A DNA stretch of 40,542 nt from Pseudomonas sp. BN411 (GCF_029871235.1 NZ_SSOM01000034.1:1-40542); one strand, 5' to 3'; shown: positions 7,773 through 16,528, counted from the first letter of the stretch. Notes: generated by a model from the sequence alone, not told the origin. Translations and numbers: made by a program.

Positions 7773-8834
7773 CAGTACACGTAGTGCAGGATGCTGATCA
7801 CGGCGATCTGCAGGCGACCGAAGAGGTCCGCCAGGTGCGAGTCGCGCGGATAGAGCTGGACCGTCGCCTTGGCGCCGCTGGGCAGCGCGTGGGGCAAGGC
7901 TTCGGTGAGGCTGACGTGCAGGCGCTGGCGCTGGGCGTCGCGCACCCAGCGGTCGGAGATCGCCGGCGCGGCGAGGTCACCGTTGGCATCGAGCTGGCCT
8001 TCTTTCACGCCGGCATCGATGGCGCTGACCCTGGCCTGGAAGATGTGCCCGGGCAGGGCGTCGAATACCACCGAAGCGCCGTCGTCCAGGCGCACGTAGC
8101 GCAAGGCCTTCTCGCGAAAGTCGGCGCTGATGTCGGCATCATCCGCCACCAGGGCGGCCACCGGGTTGCCGGCATGCAGGAAGGCGCCGGGAGACAGCTG
8201 GAGGTTGCTCAGGGTGCCGGCGCGTTCGGCGCGCACTTCGCTGTATTGAAGTTGCAGACGAGCCTGCTCCAGGGCGTTGCGGGCCTGGCGCAGGCGCAGG
8301 TTGTCGTCACCGGCGGCGCCGCGCTGGGCCGACAGCTCGCGAATTCGCGCACCGGCGGCAGCCAGCTTGGCCTGGGCGGCCTCGCGCTGGGCTTCGGTCT
8401 GCTCGAATAGCTGGCGCGACACGTGCTGGCTCTGCACCAAGGCGACCGAGGCGCGCGGCCTCACGCTGCAGCTCGGTGGCCGAAGCCTGGGCGGCGGTCT
8501 GGTCGGCGCGGGCCGCGGCAATGGCGGCGTCGAGCTGGCGGTTGTCCTGCCCGGCCTGCTCCAGCGCCAGCTCGGCGGCGCTTACGGCAAGGCGGAAGGG
8601 TTCGGGGTCGAGGCGGAACAGCAGCTGACCGGCCTCGACGTGCTGGTTATTGGCGACGGCGACATCCAGGACCTGGCCGTCCACGCGTGGAGCGATGCGC
8701 AGCACCGGGCGGGTCAGCTGCGCCTGGGGCGTGATGGGCATCCACAGGTCCGCCGCCAGGAAGTAGGCGAACAGCAGGACGAACAGGACGATGGCCGCCT
8801 GGACCCGACGGGCGAATCTTTGATCCGGAGTCAT
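7772..8834 (-). pseudogene. HlyD-family membrane fusion protein, broken by a one-base frameshift
   Basis: The periplasmic adaptor of an EmrA/AaeA-type pump lies in two frames. The N-terminal frame, from ATG 8834, has a membrane anchor (AAIVLFVLLFAYFLAADLW) and the first half of the biotinyl-lipoyl domain (RVDGQVLDVAVANNQHVEAG), then a coiled coil to QREAARLGRL. The continuation VQSQHVSRQLFEQTEAQREA and the rest (second lipoyl half, beta-barrel) is in another frame. On the coding strand CGCCTTGGTGCAG breaks the frame; dropping one T (plus-strand A at 8439-8440) restores REAARLGRLVQSQHVSRQ, a normal hairpin sequence. This is either a real mutation or a sequencing error. Restored length is about 353 residues, normal for the family. 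Confidence 0.82.
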
Positions 8835-8944
8835 GCGTACCTCGAAGGGGCCCGCAGCGAAGGCGGGCGGGAAGACGGGAACGGCAAGACCTCGGCCTTC
8901 GCCGCTCTGGGGAGCCAGTATATTTATCTGGGAATCGTGGATAA

Positions 8945-8960
8945 TCTCGCGATTGCGAGA
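8945..8960. promoter_or_regulatory. Candidate LysR operator
   Basis: TCTCGC-GATT-GCGAGA is a perfect dyad with 6-bp arms, fits the LysR T-N11-A rule, and lies 25 bp before the LysR start in the 150-bp gap shared with the efflux genes. Site function is inferred. Confidence 0.45.
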
Positions 8961-8984
8961 AGCTGCCTTACACGAGGGGTAACA

Positions 8985-9950
8985 ATGGACACGCTCCACA
9001 GCATGCGGGTTTTCGTCCGGGTGATAGACACCGGCAGCTTCACCGCCGCCGCCCAGGCCATGGACCTGTCCACCGCCCAGGTGTCTCGCCTGGTGTCGGA
9101 GCTGGAGCAGCAGCTCCAGGCCCGTCTGCTGCATCGCACCACCCGCCGCCTGGCGCTGACCGAAGTGGGCGAACGCTACCTGCAGCGCTGCCGGCAGATC
9201 CTCGGCGAAGTGGACGAAGCCGCCGCCGAGGCGCGCGGCGCCCACCTCAAGCCCCACGGCCGTCTGCGCGTTCACACCATGACCGGCCTCGGCCTGCAGC
9301 ACCTCACTCCGTTGGTGGCGCGCTACTCCGAGCTCTATCCGGAAGTGGTGGTGGAGCTGACCCTGTCCCAGCGAACCCCCGACCTGCTGGAAGATGGCCA
9401 CGACGTCATCATCACCTTCGCCCGCGAGCTGCCCGACTCGCAGATGGTGGCCCAGGTGCTGGGGCCGATGTTCAGCGTGCTCTGCGCCGCGCCCGGTTAC
9501 CTGAAGAAGCACGGCGTCCCCATCGGCCCGACGGACCTCCAGCATCACCGCTACCTGCGCCTGCTCGACCCGCTCTATGAGGACAGCTGGGTGTTCAACG
9601 GCGAGCAGGGCGAATTCAACGTGCTGCCCGCCGAGAGCTTCCAGGTGAACGTCGCCGAGTCCCTGGCCAAGGCCGCCCAGGCCGGCATGGGCATCTGCCT
9701 GCTGCCCTCCTTCGTCGCCTGCCCGCCCATGCGCGAGGGCAAGCTGCTGCGGCTGCTGCCGGAGCACCGCCTGCGTGAGCGCAACATCTATGCGATCTAC
9801 CCGTCGCGGCGCTTCCTCGACGCCAAGATCAAGACCTGGGTGGAATTCCTCAAGGCCGAGCTGCCCCCGTTGCTGACCCAGGACGAGGCCCTGCTGGAAG
9901 ATCCGAAGCACTGGGCGATCAACTCCAAATTGTTGCGTCGCGAGAAATAG
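8985..9950 (+). CDS. LysR-family transcriptional regulator
   Basis: This 321-residue regulator has the standard LysR plan: a winged helix-turn-helix at about 1-60 (MRVFVRVIDTGSFTAAAQAM, then AQVSRLVSELEQQLQARLLH and RRLALTEVG) and a LysR substrate-binding domain at about 90-295. The N-terminal wording is that of the CrgA/DmlR-like subgroup. The ATG at 8985 is chosen because GAGGGG lies about seven bases upstream and the HTH begins directly after it. It is divergent from the HlyD/DUF2955 pair, the usual place for a regulator of an efflux operon; a dyad at 8945-8960 could be its operator. The effector is unknown. Confidence 0.88.
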   Translation: MDTLHSMRVFVRVIDTGSFTAAAQAMDLSTAQVSRLVSELEQQLQARLLHRTTRRLALTEVGERYLQRCRQILGEVDEAAAEARGAHLKPHGRLRVHTMTGLGLQHLTPLVARYSELYPEVVVELTLSQRTPDLLEDGHDVIITFARELPDSQMVAQVLGPMFSVLCAAPGYLKKHGVPIGPTDLQHHRYLRLLDPLYEDSWVFNGEQGEFNVLPAESFQVNVAESLAKAAQAGMGICLLPSFVACPPMREGKLLRLLPEHRLRERNIYAIYPSRRFLDAKIKTWVEFLKAELPPLLTQDEALLEDPKHWAINSKLLRREK

Positions 9951-10040
9951 TTCTTCACTGAAACCGCTATTTTTCCCCTGCAGGGGCCTCCCTAAGATGG
10001 CGCCATGTTTCGCAAGGAACCATCTGAGAGGCTCCAAGTT

Positions 10041-10241
10041 ATGCAACGTAATGCGATTTTTGCCGCCGCTTTCGCCGTATTTACCCTGTTTTTCTCGCAA
10101 CTGACCCTGGCCGAAGAATCCGCTTCCTTTGTTGCACGCAATGCAGCGCTGGCCGAACAGCGCGCTGACGCCCAGCAGAAAGCCATCGCCAAGCAAGGCG
10201 CCGATCAGCAGACGCAGTCCGAAGCCCACCAGGACAGCTGA
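10041..10241 (+). CDS. Small secreted protein of unknown function
   Basis: This 66-residue product has a clear signal peptide (NAIFAAAFAVFTLFFSQLTLA, cleavage probable after LAEE or TLA) and a mature part of about 43 residues that is polar and rich in Ala, Gln and Glu (ARNAALAEQRADAQQKAIAK). The mature part is probably helical and lacks cysteines. The ATG at 10041 has GAGG about nine bases upstream; the in-frame ATG at 10005 would place 12 polar residues before the signal peptide and is not preferred. A strong terminator follows at 10311. I do not recognise the family; it may be one of the small conserved pseudomonad periplasmic proteins. Confidence 0.7.
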   Translation: MQRNAIFAAAFAVFTLFFSQLTLAEESASFVARNAALAEQRADAQQKAIAKQGADQQTQSEAHQDS

Positions 10242-10310
10242 TCCCCGCCCCTCCCTGTTCTCCACCTCCTGACGTTGATGCGTGACAGCTCCTTTATCGA
10301 CGTCCTGTTC

Positions 10311-10339
10311 AGGCCGCTCATGATGAGCGGCCTTTTTTT
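10311..10339 (+). terminator. Rho-independent terminator
   Basis: AGGCCGCTCAT-G-ATGAGCGGCCT is a perfect 11-bp inverted repeat followed by seven T. It ends the transcript of the small secreted protein. Confidence 0.9.
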
Positions 10340-10384
10340 GCCTGCAGGAAATGGCGGGGTGGAGCGACCTGGGGCAGCTGCGCT

Positions 10385-10668
10385 GCCCTTGGCGATTGAA
10401 ATTGCCCCTACAGAAAGCGCGAGCCCTTCCTGCAGCACCGAAGCAGATCGGAACCCCGCCTTGTGGGGGCGAATTCATTCGCTAACCGGACCGCAGGTTC
10501 GGCCTGCAATGCCCATCGCGATTGAAATCGCCCCCACCGGGAAAGCGAGCCCTTCCTGCAGCACCGCGGCAGTTCGGAGCCCCGCCTTGTAGGGGCGAAT
10601 TCATTCGCCAACCGAGCCATCGGTTCGGCCTGCAATGCCTCTCGCGATTGAAATCGCTCCCACAGAAA
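10385..10668. repeat. REP-like tandem array, 126-bp period
   Basis: The block GATTGAAAT(C/T)GCCCC begins at 10394, 10520 and 10646, exactly 126 bp apart. Between these come GAGCCCTTCCTGCAGCACC (10421, 10547), GGGGCGAATTCATTCGC and a GGTTCGGCCTGCAATGCC block. Units contain both orientations of a short REP-like palindrome (GCGATTGAAATCGC and GCGAATTCATTCGC). This fills most of the 498-bp gap between the small secreted protein and desA; no gene is supported in it. Confidence 0.85.
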
Positions 10669-10693
10669 AAGCCCCTCGCCGGCCCCAGAAAGC

Positions 10694-10720
10694 AAAAAGG
10701 CCGGCATCTCTGCCGGCCTT
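10694..10720 (-). terminator. Rho-independent terminator of desA
   Basis: Read on the minus strand, a 10-bp stem AAGGCCGGCA/TGCCGGCCTT with a four-base loop ends in a run of T. It lies just beyond the desA stop codon. Confidence 0.88.
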
Positions 10721-10739
10721 CTTGTGGGCACTTCCGTTG

Positions 10740-11927
10740 TCAGGCTGCTGTGGCCGGACGCAGGGAGTAGGTCTTCAGCTGTTCGGCGAAGTCGCGCAGG
10801 GACTGGATGCCGCTGGCCTCGGCCTCGTGCACCCACTGCTTCATGGCTTCGAGCATCTCGTGGCCATTGGCGCTGGTCTTGACCCAGATCTGCTGAAGCG
10901 CCAGGCGCTTCTCGTAGATCACCTTGAGGGCCTGGCTCTGCTCCAGCATGGCGGCAATGCGCGCCTGGTGGCCTTCGTCGAGCAGGCTGGTCTCGCGGGA
11001 GAGCAGGCGCTTGGCACGGCGGAACAGGTGGCGGACGGACTCGTCGGCCTTGGCCAGTTCCTGCTTCACCAGCGGGCCGATCACCAGCTTGCGGTACTGG
11101 GCCATGATCTGGAAACGGTTATTGAGGATGGCCATGGCGGTATCCATGTCCATGCTGCCCTTGCCTTCGACGCGATGGGCGATGGGCGCCACGCGCTGCA
11201 CCTTGGCCAGGCCAAGGAAGCTGAACAGCTTGATCCAGGCCCAACCCATGTCGAACTCCCACTTCTTCACCGAGAGCTTGGCGGAGTTCGGATAGGTGTG
11301 ATGGTTGTTGTGCAGTTCTTCGCCGCCGATGAGGATGCCCCAGGGCACCAGGTTGGTGGCAGCGTCGCGGCATTCGAAGTTGCGGTAGCCGATGGCATGG
11401 CCCAGGCCATTGATCACACCGGCGGCCCAGACGGGAATCCAGGCCATCTGCACGGCCCAGATGGTGATGCCGCCAGCGCCGAACAGCGCCAGGTCGATCA
11501 GTGCCATCAGGGTCACGCCGCCAATCGGGTAGCGGCTGTAGACATTGCGCTCCATCCAGTCATCCGGGCAGTTCTTGCCGTAGATGCGCAGGGTCTCTTC
11601 GTTCTTGGCCTCTTCCGCGTACAGCTCGGCGCCCGTGCGCAGGACGGTCCACAGGCCCTTGACCACCGGGCTGTGAGGATCGTCGACGGTTTCGCACTTG
11701 GCGTGGTGCTTGCGGTGGATGGCGGTCCACTCGCGGGTGTTCATGGCGGTGGTCATCCACAGCCAGAAGCGGAAGAAATGCTTGAGCGCCGGATGCAGCT
11801 CCAGCGAACGGTGCGCCGAGTAGCGGTGCAGATAGACGGTGACGCTGACGATGGTGATGTGGGTCATCACCAGGGTGACCGCCACCAGCTGCCACAGCGA
11901 CAGGTCAAGAAAACCGTTGTACCACAT
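10740..11927 (-). CDS. desA: Fatty-acid delta-9 desaturase DesA
   Basis: This is a membrane di-iron desaturase that introduces cis double bonds into acyl chains. The 395-residue protein has the three His boxes of the family: HRYSAH (34-39), HRKHH (71-75) and HNNHH (206-210). Hydrophobic stretches lie around 10-30, 135-180 and 195, and a long helical C-terminal tail is present (about 280-390). P. aeruginosa DesA is reported to act aerobically on acyl chains of existing phospholipids; the same role is inferred here from similarity and from its remembered place beside the PA0285-like gene. It is divergent from the GGDEF-EAL gene at 12101, with a 173-bp shared promoter region. GAGG lies about 11 bases before the ATG. 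Confidence 0.88.
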   Translation of the reverse strand: MWYNGFLDLSLWQLVAVTLVMTHITIVSVTVYLHRYSAHRSLELHPALKHFFRFWLWMTTAMNTREWTAIHRKHHAKCETVDDPHSPVVKGLWTVLRTGAELYAEEAKNEETLRIYGKNCPDDWMERNVYSRYPIGGVTLMALIDLALFGAGGITIWAVQMAWIPVWAAGVINGLGHAIGYRNFECRDAATNLVPWGILIGGEELHNNHHTYPNSAKLSVKKWEFDMGWAWIKLFSFLGLAKVQRVAPIAHRVEGKGSMDMDTAMAILNNRFQIMAQYRKLVIGPLVKQELAKADESVRHLFRRAKRLLSRETSLLDEGHQARIAAMLEQSQALKVIYEKRLALQQIWVKTSANGHEMLEAMKQWVHEAEASGIQSLRDFAEQLKTYSLRPATAA

Positions 11928-12054
11928 GGATGGTGTTGCCTCGGGTGAAGTGAATCGGGGCTTTATTGCGCGAATCTGGCTCGGATTATCACAAAGCCCC
12001 CGGAGAAAACCATCCTGTCTTTTAGATAGAAGCCCCCCGGTCGTCGGTTGCTTC

Positions 12055-12060
12055 TATAAT
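12055..12060 (+). promoter_or_regulatory. Candidate -10 box of the GGDEF-EAL gene
   Basis: A consensus TATAAT lies 41 bp before the chosen ATG at 12101. No good -35 box is seen 16-18 bp upstream. The upstream in-frame ATG at 12059 overlaps this box, which argues against using that ATG as the start. Confidence 0.45.
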
Positions 12061-12100
12061 GCGCACCCCGTGTGTGACCCCAGCCAGGAAGGCCGCGCCC

Positions 12101-14005
12101 ATGCGTTCCAAATTCAGCGCCCTGAAACTGGTGCTCCCCTACACCATTCTCGCCAGCCTCTGGGTGCTGTTCAGCGACCGCATCCTGCTTGCCCTGGTGA
12201 ACGACCCGGAGCATCTGGCCGAGCTACAGACCGCCAAGGGGCTGCTCTTCGTGCTGGTCACCAGTGTGCTGCTGTTCGCCCTGGCCTGCCTGCAGCTGCG
12301 CCACCTGAAGGACTACCTGGACGCCCGCCGTGCCCACGAGAGCAGCCTGCGCCAGGCCGCCGCGGTTTTCGACAGTACCCAGGAAGGCGTGCTGGTCACT
12401 GATGCCGAAAGCCGCATCGTCCACGTCAACCGCGCCTTCGCCCGCATCACCGGCTTCGAGGAAGCCGAAGTGCTCGGCAAGAACCCGCGAATTTTCAGTT
12501 CCGGGCGCCACACCCCAGCCTTCTACCAGGCCATGTGGCATGCGCTGACAAACCGCTATGAGTGGAGCGGCGAGGTCTGGAACCGGCGCAAGAATGGCGA
12601 GATCTACCCGTTGTGGCAGAACCTCCGCGCCATCCACGACGAGGACGGCCAGCTCACCCATTACGTGGCGGTGTTCTCCGACATCAGTGCGATCAAACGT
12701 TCCCAGCACGAACTGGACTTCCTCGCCCACCACGACCCGCTGACCAACCTGCCCAACCGGCTGCTGTTCACCGAGCGCGTCGAGCAGGTGCTGGAGCGCA
12801 CCCGCCGCGAGAAGCAGCACGGCGCGGTACTGCTGCTGGACCTGGACCACTTCAAGCACATCAACGAAAGCCTTGGCCACTCCCAGGGCGACCTGCTGCT
12901 GAAGATGGTCGGCGTGCGCCTGCAGGGCCTGCTGGAAGGCGGCATGACCCTGGCCCGCCTGGGCGGGGACGAGTTCGGCGTGCTTTGGGACAACTGCCCC
13001 CAGGCCAACCAGGCGGCGGAACTGGCCGAGCGCATCCGCGCCGATCTGTCGACGCCCTTCCGCCTGGGCGGCCACGATCTGTTCATCAGCACCAGCCTCG
13101 GCATCAGCCTGTTCCCGGATGACGACGCCAACGTCGAGCAGGTGATGCGCAACGCCGACTCGGCGCTGTTCAAGGCCAAGAGCTCGGGCCGCGACTCCTA
13201 TGCCTTCTACAGCCAGGAGCTGACCGAGCAGGCGCGCCAGCGCATCGAGCTGGTCAGCGCCCTGCGCCTGGCGCTGGAACGGGACGAAATGCGAGTTCAC
13301 TACCAGCCCATCCAGTGCCTGGCCGACGGCCGCCTGATCGGTTTCGAGGCGCTGGTGCGATGGGAGCACCCCGCGCGCGGCCTGGTACCGCCCGGCGAAT
13401 TCCTGCCGATAGCCGAGGAGAGCGGGCTGATCGGCAGCATCGACATCTGGGTGCTGGAACAGGCCTGCCGGCAGATGCAGCGCTGGCTGGAACAGGGCCA
13501 TGCGCTGTCCTTCATGGCAGTGAATCTGTCCTGCCGGCTATTCCGCCGCGCCGAGCTGGATGGCGAAGTGGCGCGCGTGCTGGCCGCCACCGGCCTGGAC
13601 CCGAAACACCTGGAGCTGGAAATCACCGAAAGCGCGGTGATGGAAGACCCGGACACTGCCGAGGCCCTGCTCACCCGACTGCGCGATCTGGGCGTACGCC
13701 TGGCCATCGACGACTTCGGGACGGGCTATTCCTCGCTCCAGCGCCTCAAGCGCCTGCCGGTTCACAAGCTGAAGATCGACCAGAGCTTCATCCGAGGCCT
13801 GCCTGAGGACCAGAACGATATCGCCATCGCCAGCGCGGTCACCGCGCTGGGCCACAGCCTGGGCCTGAGTGTGCTGGCCGAAGGCATCGAGGCCGACGCC
13901 CAGGCCGGTTTCCTCCGCAATCTGGGTTGCGATTACGGCCAGGGCTACCTGTTCAGCCGCCCACTGCCGGTGGGCGAAGTGGAGCGCCTCTGGCCAACCG
14001 CTTGA
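12101..14005 (+). CDS. Membrane-anchored PAS-GGDEF-EAL cyclic di-GMP phosphodiesterase
   Basis: This 634-residue signalling protein has two membrane helices (about 9-30 and 47-65) with a short loop between them, a PAS domain (about 85-205), a GGDEF domain (about 210-370) and an EAL domain (about 390-630). GGDEF is intact at about 288-292 but there is no RxxD inhibition site before it. The EAL active-site set is complete: FEALVRW, ELEITES, IDDFGTGYSSL, KIDQSFI and EGIEA, so phosphodiesterase activity is expected; the GGDEF part may only bind GTP. The start at 12101 has AGGAAGG eight bases upstream. It occupies the position I recall for PA0285 (PipA) of P. aeruginosa, between desA and oscA; that name is from memory. 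Confidence 0.9.
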   Translation: MRSKFSALKLVLPYTILASLWVLFSDRILLALVNDPEHLAELQTAKGLLFVLVTSVLLFALACLQLRHLKDYLDARRAHESSLRQAAAVFDSTQEGVLVTDAESRIVHVNRAFARITGFEEAEVLGKNPRIFSSGRHTPAFYQAMWHALTNRYEWSGEVWNRRKNGEIYPLWQNLRAIHDEDGQLTHYVAVFSDISAIKRSQHELDFLAHHDPLTNLPNRLLFTERVEQVLERTRREKQHGAVLLLDLDHFKHINESLGHSQGDLLLKMVGVRLQGLLEGGMTLARLGGDEFGVLWDNCPQANQAAELAERIRADLSTPFRLGGHDLFISTSLGISLFPDDDANVEQVMRNADSALFKAKSSGRDSYAFYSQELTEQARQRIELVSALRLALERDEMRVHYQPIQCLADGRLIGFEALVRWEHPARGLVPPGEFLPIAEESGLIGSIDIWVLEQACRQMQRWLEQGHALSFMAVNLSCRLFRRAELDGEVARVLAATGLDPKHLELEITESAVMEDPDTAEALLTRLRDLGVRLAIDDFGTGYSSLQRLKRLPVHKLKIDQSFIRGLPEDQNDIAIASAVTALGHSLGLSVLAEGIEADAQAGFLRNLGCDYGQGYLFSRPLPVGEVERLWPTA

Positions 14006-14087
14006 GGGTGGCGACACCAGCCGCCCCCACCACCGCAGGCGCGCCGATCTGCTCGTCTGAGCCGAATCTATTTCTGGTTATATAAAA

Positions 14088-14112
14088 ATTCTTAAATAGT
14101 ATTTTTAAGAAT
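14088..14112. promoter_or_regulatory. AT-rich dyad upstream of oscA-sbp, candidate CysB-type operator
   Basis: ATTCTTAAA-N7-TTTAAGAAT is a perfect dyad with 9-bp arms in an AT-rich island, about 87 bp before oscA. Sulfate-starvation genes in pseudomonads are under CysB (LysR family) control; assignment of this site to CysB is inference. Confidence 0.5.
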
Positions 14113-14198
14113 ATTAGGAGCCTGATTAAGATTCGCTCCACGCCACGCGGAACACCTTCCTGACCCACGCCGCGGGCCCCATTTCTAGGAGCACGATA

Positions 14199-14381
14199 AT
14201 GAGCGCAACTCTTCGTAGCGTGGAAGGCCAGGACGAGGCCAGCATCCTGCGTGAAATCCAGGCCGCCCTGCATGGCCTGCGTTTCGGCTCGGTGGAAATC
14301 ACCGTGCACAACGGCCAGGTGGTGCAGATCGAGCGCAAGGAAAAATTCCGTCTGCAGCAACCCAACCAGCGCAACCACTGA
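14199..14381 (+). CDS. oscA: Sulfur-starvation response protein OscA (DUF2292)
   Basis: This small 60-residue cytoplasmic protein is of the DUF2292/YezD type (REIQAALHGLRFGSVEITVH, then NGQVVQIERKEKFRL). OscA is known in pseudomonads as a small protein needed for growth on organosulfur compounds under chromate or sulfate stress; its molecular role is unclear. The gene lies directly upstream of sbp and the cys permease genes, as expected for the family. AGGAG precedes the ATG by about seven bases. An AT-rich dyad at 14088-14112 could be the control site of the whole block, and a perfect 20-bp palindrome separates it from sbp. Confidence 0.88.
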   Translation: MSATLRSVEGQDEASILREIQAALHGLRFGSVEITVHNGQVVQIERKEKFRLQQPNQRNH

Positions 14382-14396
14382 TCCACCAGATTCCAT

Positions 14397-14416
14397 TCAA
14401 GCCTCGCGAGGCTTGA
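14397..14416 (+). repeat. Perfect 20-bp palindrome between oscA and sbp
   Basis: TCAAGCCTCGCGAGGCTTGA is self-complementary throughout and lies 16 bp after the oscA stop, without a following T-run. It could be an RNA hairpin that sets relative oscA/sbp levels or stabilises the oscA 3' end. Confidence 0.6.
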
Positions 14417-14509
14417 GGCCCGACCGGACGGCCGGAGGGCGTTTCGACGAACACACAACAACCAGCCCTAGCCAACACCTAAAAAAATTCCAGTTTCCAG
14501 GAGCTTGAT

Positions 14510-15508
14510 ATGTCGATTCGCCGCTTCGCCCTCGCCGCCCTCGCCAGCGCCCTGATCGCCGGCCCGGCTGCCGCCGCCACCGAACTGCTCAACGTGTCCT
14601 ACGACCCGACTCGCGAGCTCTACCAGGAATACAACGCTGCCTTTGCCAAACACTGGAAGGCTGAAGGCGGCGACGACGTGAAAATCCAGCAATCCCACGG
14701 TGGCTCCGGCAAGCAGGCCCGTGCCGTGATCGACGGCCTGAAGGCCGACGTGGTGACCCTGGCCCTGGCCGGCGACATCGACGAGCTGCAGAAGCTCGGC
14801 AAGCTGATCCCGGCAGACTGGCAGGCGCGCCTGCCGCAGAACAGCACCCCCTACACCTCGACCATCGTGTTCCTGGTACGCAAGGGCAACCCCAAGGGCA
14901 TCAAGGACTGGGGCGACCTGACCAAGGAAGGCGTTGAAGTCATCACCCCGAACCCGAAAACCTCCGGCGGTGCGCGCTGGAACTTCCTGGCCGCCTGGGC
15001 CTGGGCCAAGAAGCAATACGGTAGCGACGCCAAGGCACAGGAATACGTGAAGGAGCTGTACAAGCACGTACCGGTTCTGGACACCGGCGCCCGTGGCTCG
15101 ACCATCACCTTCGTCAACAACCAGATCGGCGACGTGCTGCTGGCCTGGGAAAACGAAGCCTTCCTGGCACTGAAAGAACAAGGCGGCGAGAACTTCGAGA
15201 TCATCGCGCCGAGCCTGTCGATCCTGGCCGAGCCGCCGGTATCGGTGGTCGACAAGAACGTCGACAAGAAGGGCACCCGCAAGGTCGCCGAAGCCTACCT
15301 GCAGTACCTGTACAGCGAGGAAGGCCAGCGCATCGCGGCGAAGAACTTCTACCGTCCGCGTAACGACAAAGTCGCGGCCGAGTTCGCCAAGCAATTCCCG
15401 AAACTGGACCTCGTGACCGTGGACAAGGACTTCAACGGCTGGAAAGAAGCCCAACCCAAGTTCTTCAACGACGGCGGCATCTTCGACCAGATCTACCAGG
15501 CGCAGTAA
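14510..15508 (+). CDS. sbp: Sulfate-binding periplasmic protein
   Basis: This is the receptor of the sulfate/thiosulfate ABC importer. The 332-residue protein has a signal peptide ([18 protein letters not shown], cleavage after AAA around residue 23) and the sulfate-binding fold: [40 protein letters not shown], the [16 protein letters not shown] segment, and [11 protein letters not shown]. These carry the backbone NH donors that bind dehydrated sulfate in Sbp. AGGAG stands six bases before the ATG. It is followed by cysT, cysW and cysA on the same strand, after a 201-bp gap with two hairpins (15513-15585 and 15614-15638) that may allow higher expression of the receptor than of the membrane parts. 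Confidence 0.94.
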   Translation: MSIRRFALAALASALIAGPAAAATELLNVSYDPTRELYQEYNAAFAKHWKAEGGDDVKIQQSHGGSGKQARAVIDGLKADVVTLALAGDIDELQKLGKLIPADWQARLPQNSTPYTSTIVFLVRKGNPKGIKDWGDLTKEGVEVITPNPKTSGGARWNFLAAWAWAKKQYGSDAKAQEYVKELYKHVPVLDTGARGSTITFVNNQIGDVLLAWENEAFLALKEQGGENFEIIAPSLSILAEPPVSVVDKNVDKKGTRKVAEAYLQYLYSEEGQRIAAKNFYRPRNDKVAAEFAKQFPKLDLVTVDKDFNGWKEAQPKFFNDGGIFDQIYQAQ

Positions 15509-15512
15509 CGAT

Positions 15513-15585
15513 GATGGGTTTCGCAAGCTCTACCCATCCTACGAGACCCGTTCCGTAGGATGGGTAGAGCGGAGCGAAACCCATC
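15513..15585. repeat. REP-like hairpin repeat, copy 2
   Basis: GATGGGTTTCGCAAGCTCTACCCATCCTACG is followed, after CCGTT, by its inverted copy CGTAGGATGGGTAGAGCGGAGCGAAACCCATC. The pair could form a long hairpin in the sbp-cysT gap. It belongs to the same family as the repeats at 5554, 18417, 21626, 23125 and 25657 and is closest to the last. Confidence 0.85.
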
Positions 15586-15613
15586 GAAAAGCGCTCCAGG
15601 GAGGGAGCAAAAC

Positions 15614-15638
15614 CAGGCCTGATCCACGGATCGGGCCT
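15614..15638 (+). terminator. Hairpin between sbp and cysT, possible weak terminator
   Basis: CAGGCCTGATC and GGATCGGGCCTG form a near-perfect stem ended by TTTG. It lies 106 bp after sbp and 72 bp before cysT, where partial termination would give more receptor than permease. Confidence 0.5.
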
Positions 15639-15709
15639 GTTTGCTGGAAGCGGCTCGACGGGGTCGGTTCCGGAAAACCAAGCGTTCCAACGCAGAGTAA
15701 GGACAGAAC

Positions 15710-16528
15710 ATGTCACGACGCATCTCCCCGGTCATACCCGGCTTCGGGCTGACCCTGGGATACACCCTGGTGTATCTCAGCCTGCTGGTCCTGATTCCCC
15801 TGGGTGCCCTGTTCCTCAAGACGACGCAACTGAGCTGGGATCAGTTCTGGACCATCATCAGCGCCCCCCGCGTGATCGCCGCCCTCAAGCTCAGTTTCGG
15901 CACCGCCCTGGCCGCCGCCGTGATCAACGGCATCATCGGCACGCTGCTGGCCTGGGTCCTGGTGCGTTACGACTTCTTCGGCCGCAAGGTCATCGACGCC
16001 ATGGTCGACCTGCCCTTCGCGCTGCCCACCGCGGTCGCCGGTATCGCCCTCACCGCCCTCTATGCGCCCGCCGGCCTGGTGGGCCAGTTCGCTACCGACC
16101 TCGGTTTCAAGATCGCCTACACCCCGCTCGGCATTACCCTGGCGCTGACCTTCGTCACCCTGCCCTTCGTGGTGCGGACGGTGCAGCCGGTACTGGCCGA
16201 CATCCCCCGCGAAGTGGAAGAAGCCGCCGCCTGCCTCGGCGCCAAGCCGCTGCAGATTTTCCGCCACGTGCTCGTGCCAGCCCTGCTGCCAGCCTGGCTG
16301 ACCGGCTTCGCGCTGGCCTTTGCCCGTGGCGTGGGCGAGTACGGCTCGGTGATCTTCATTGCCGGCAACATGCCGATGAAGACCGAAATCCTGCCGCTGC
16401 TGATCATGGTCAAGCTGGACCAGTACGACTACACGGGCGCCACCGCCATCGGCGTGCTGATGCTGGTTGTCGCCTTCGTCCTGCTGCTGCTGATCAACCT
16501 GCTGCAACGCCGCATCGAGACCCCGTGA
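15710..16528 (+). CDS. cysT: Sulfate/thiosulfate ABC transporter permease CysT (CysU)
   Basis: This is one of the two inner-membrane subunits of the sulfate importer. The 272 residues contain six predicted hydrophobic segments (first at about 12-32, last at about 240-262). The conserved EAA loop ([20 protein letters not shown]) contacts CysA, and [20 protein letters not shown] is typical of CysT. The ATG has AAGGA about seven bases upstream. The gap to cysW is only 10 bases, consistent with one operon cysTWA. Confidence 0.94.
   Translation: MSRRISPVIPGFGLTLGYTLVYLSLLVLIPLGALFLKTTQLSWDQFWTIISAPRVIAALKLSFGTALAAAVINGIIGTLLAWVLVRYDFFGRKVIDAMVDLPFALPTAVAGIALTALYAPAGLVGQFATDLGFKIAYTPLGITLALTFVTLPFVVRTVQPVLADIPREVEEAAACLGAKPLQIFRHVLVPALLPAWLTGFALAFARGVGEYGSVIFIAGNMPMKTEILPLLIMVKLDQYDYTGATAIGVLMLVVAFVLLLLINLLQRRIETP

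Noticed and set aside
8307-10478. 723-codon minus-strand frame through the LysR gene
   Set aside because: Only the part from ATG 8834 (start of the HlyD-type protein) has family motifs; the rest is antisense to the LysR gene and the repeat array.
10385-10668. CRISPR-like array because of regular spacing
   Set aside because: The period is 126 bp, the supposed spacers are themselves repeated, and no cas genes are present; it is a REP-type array.
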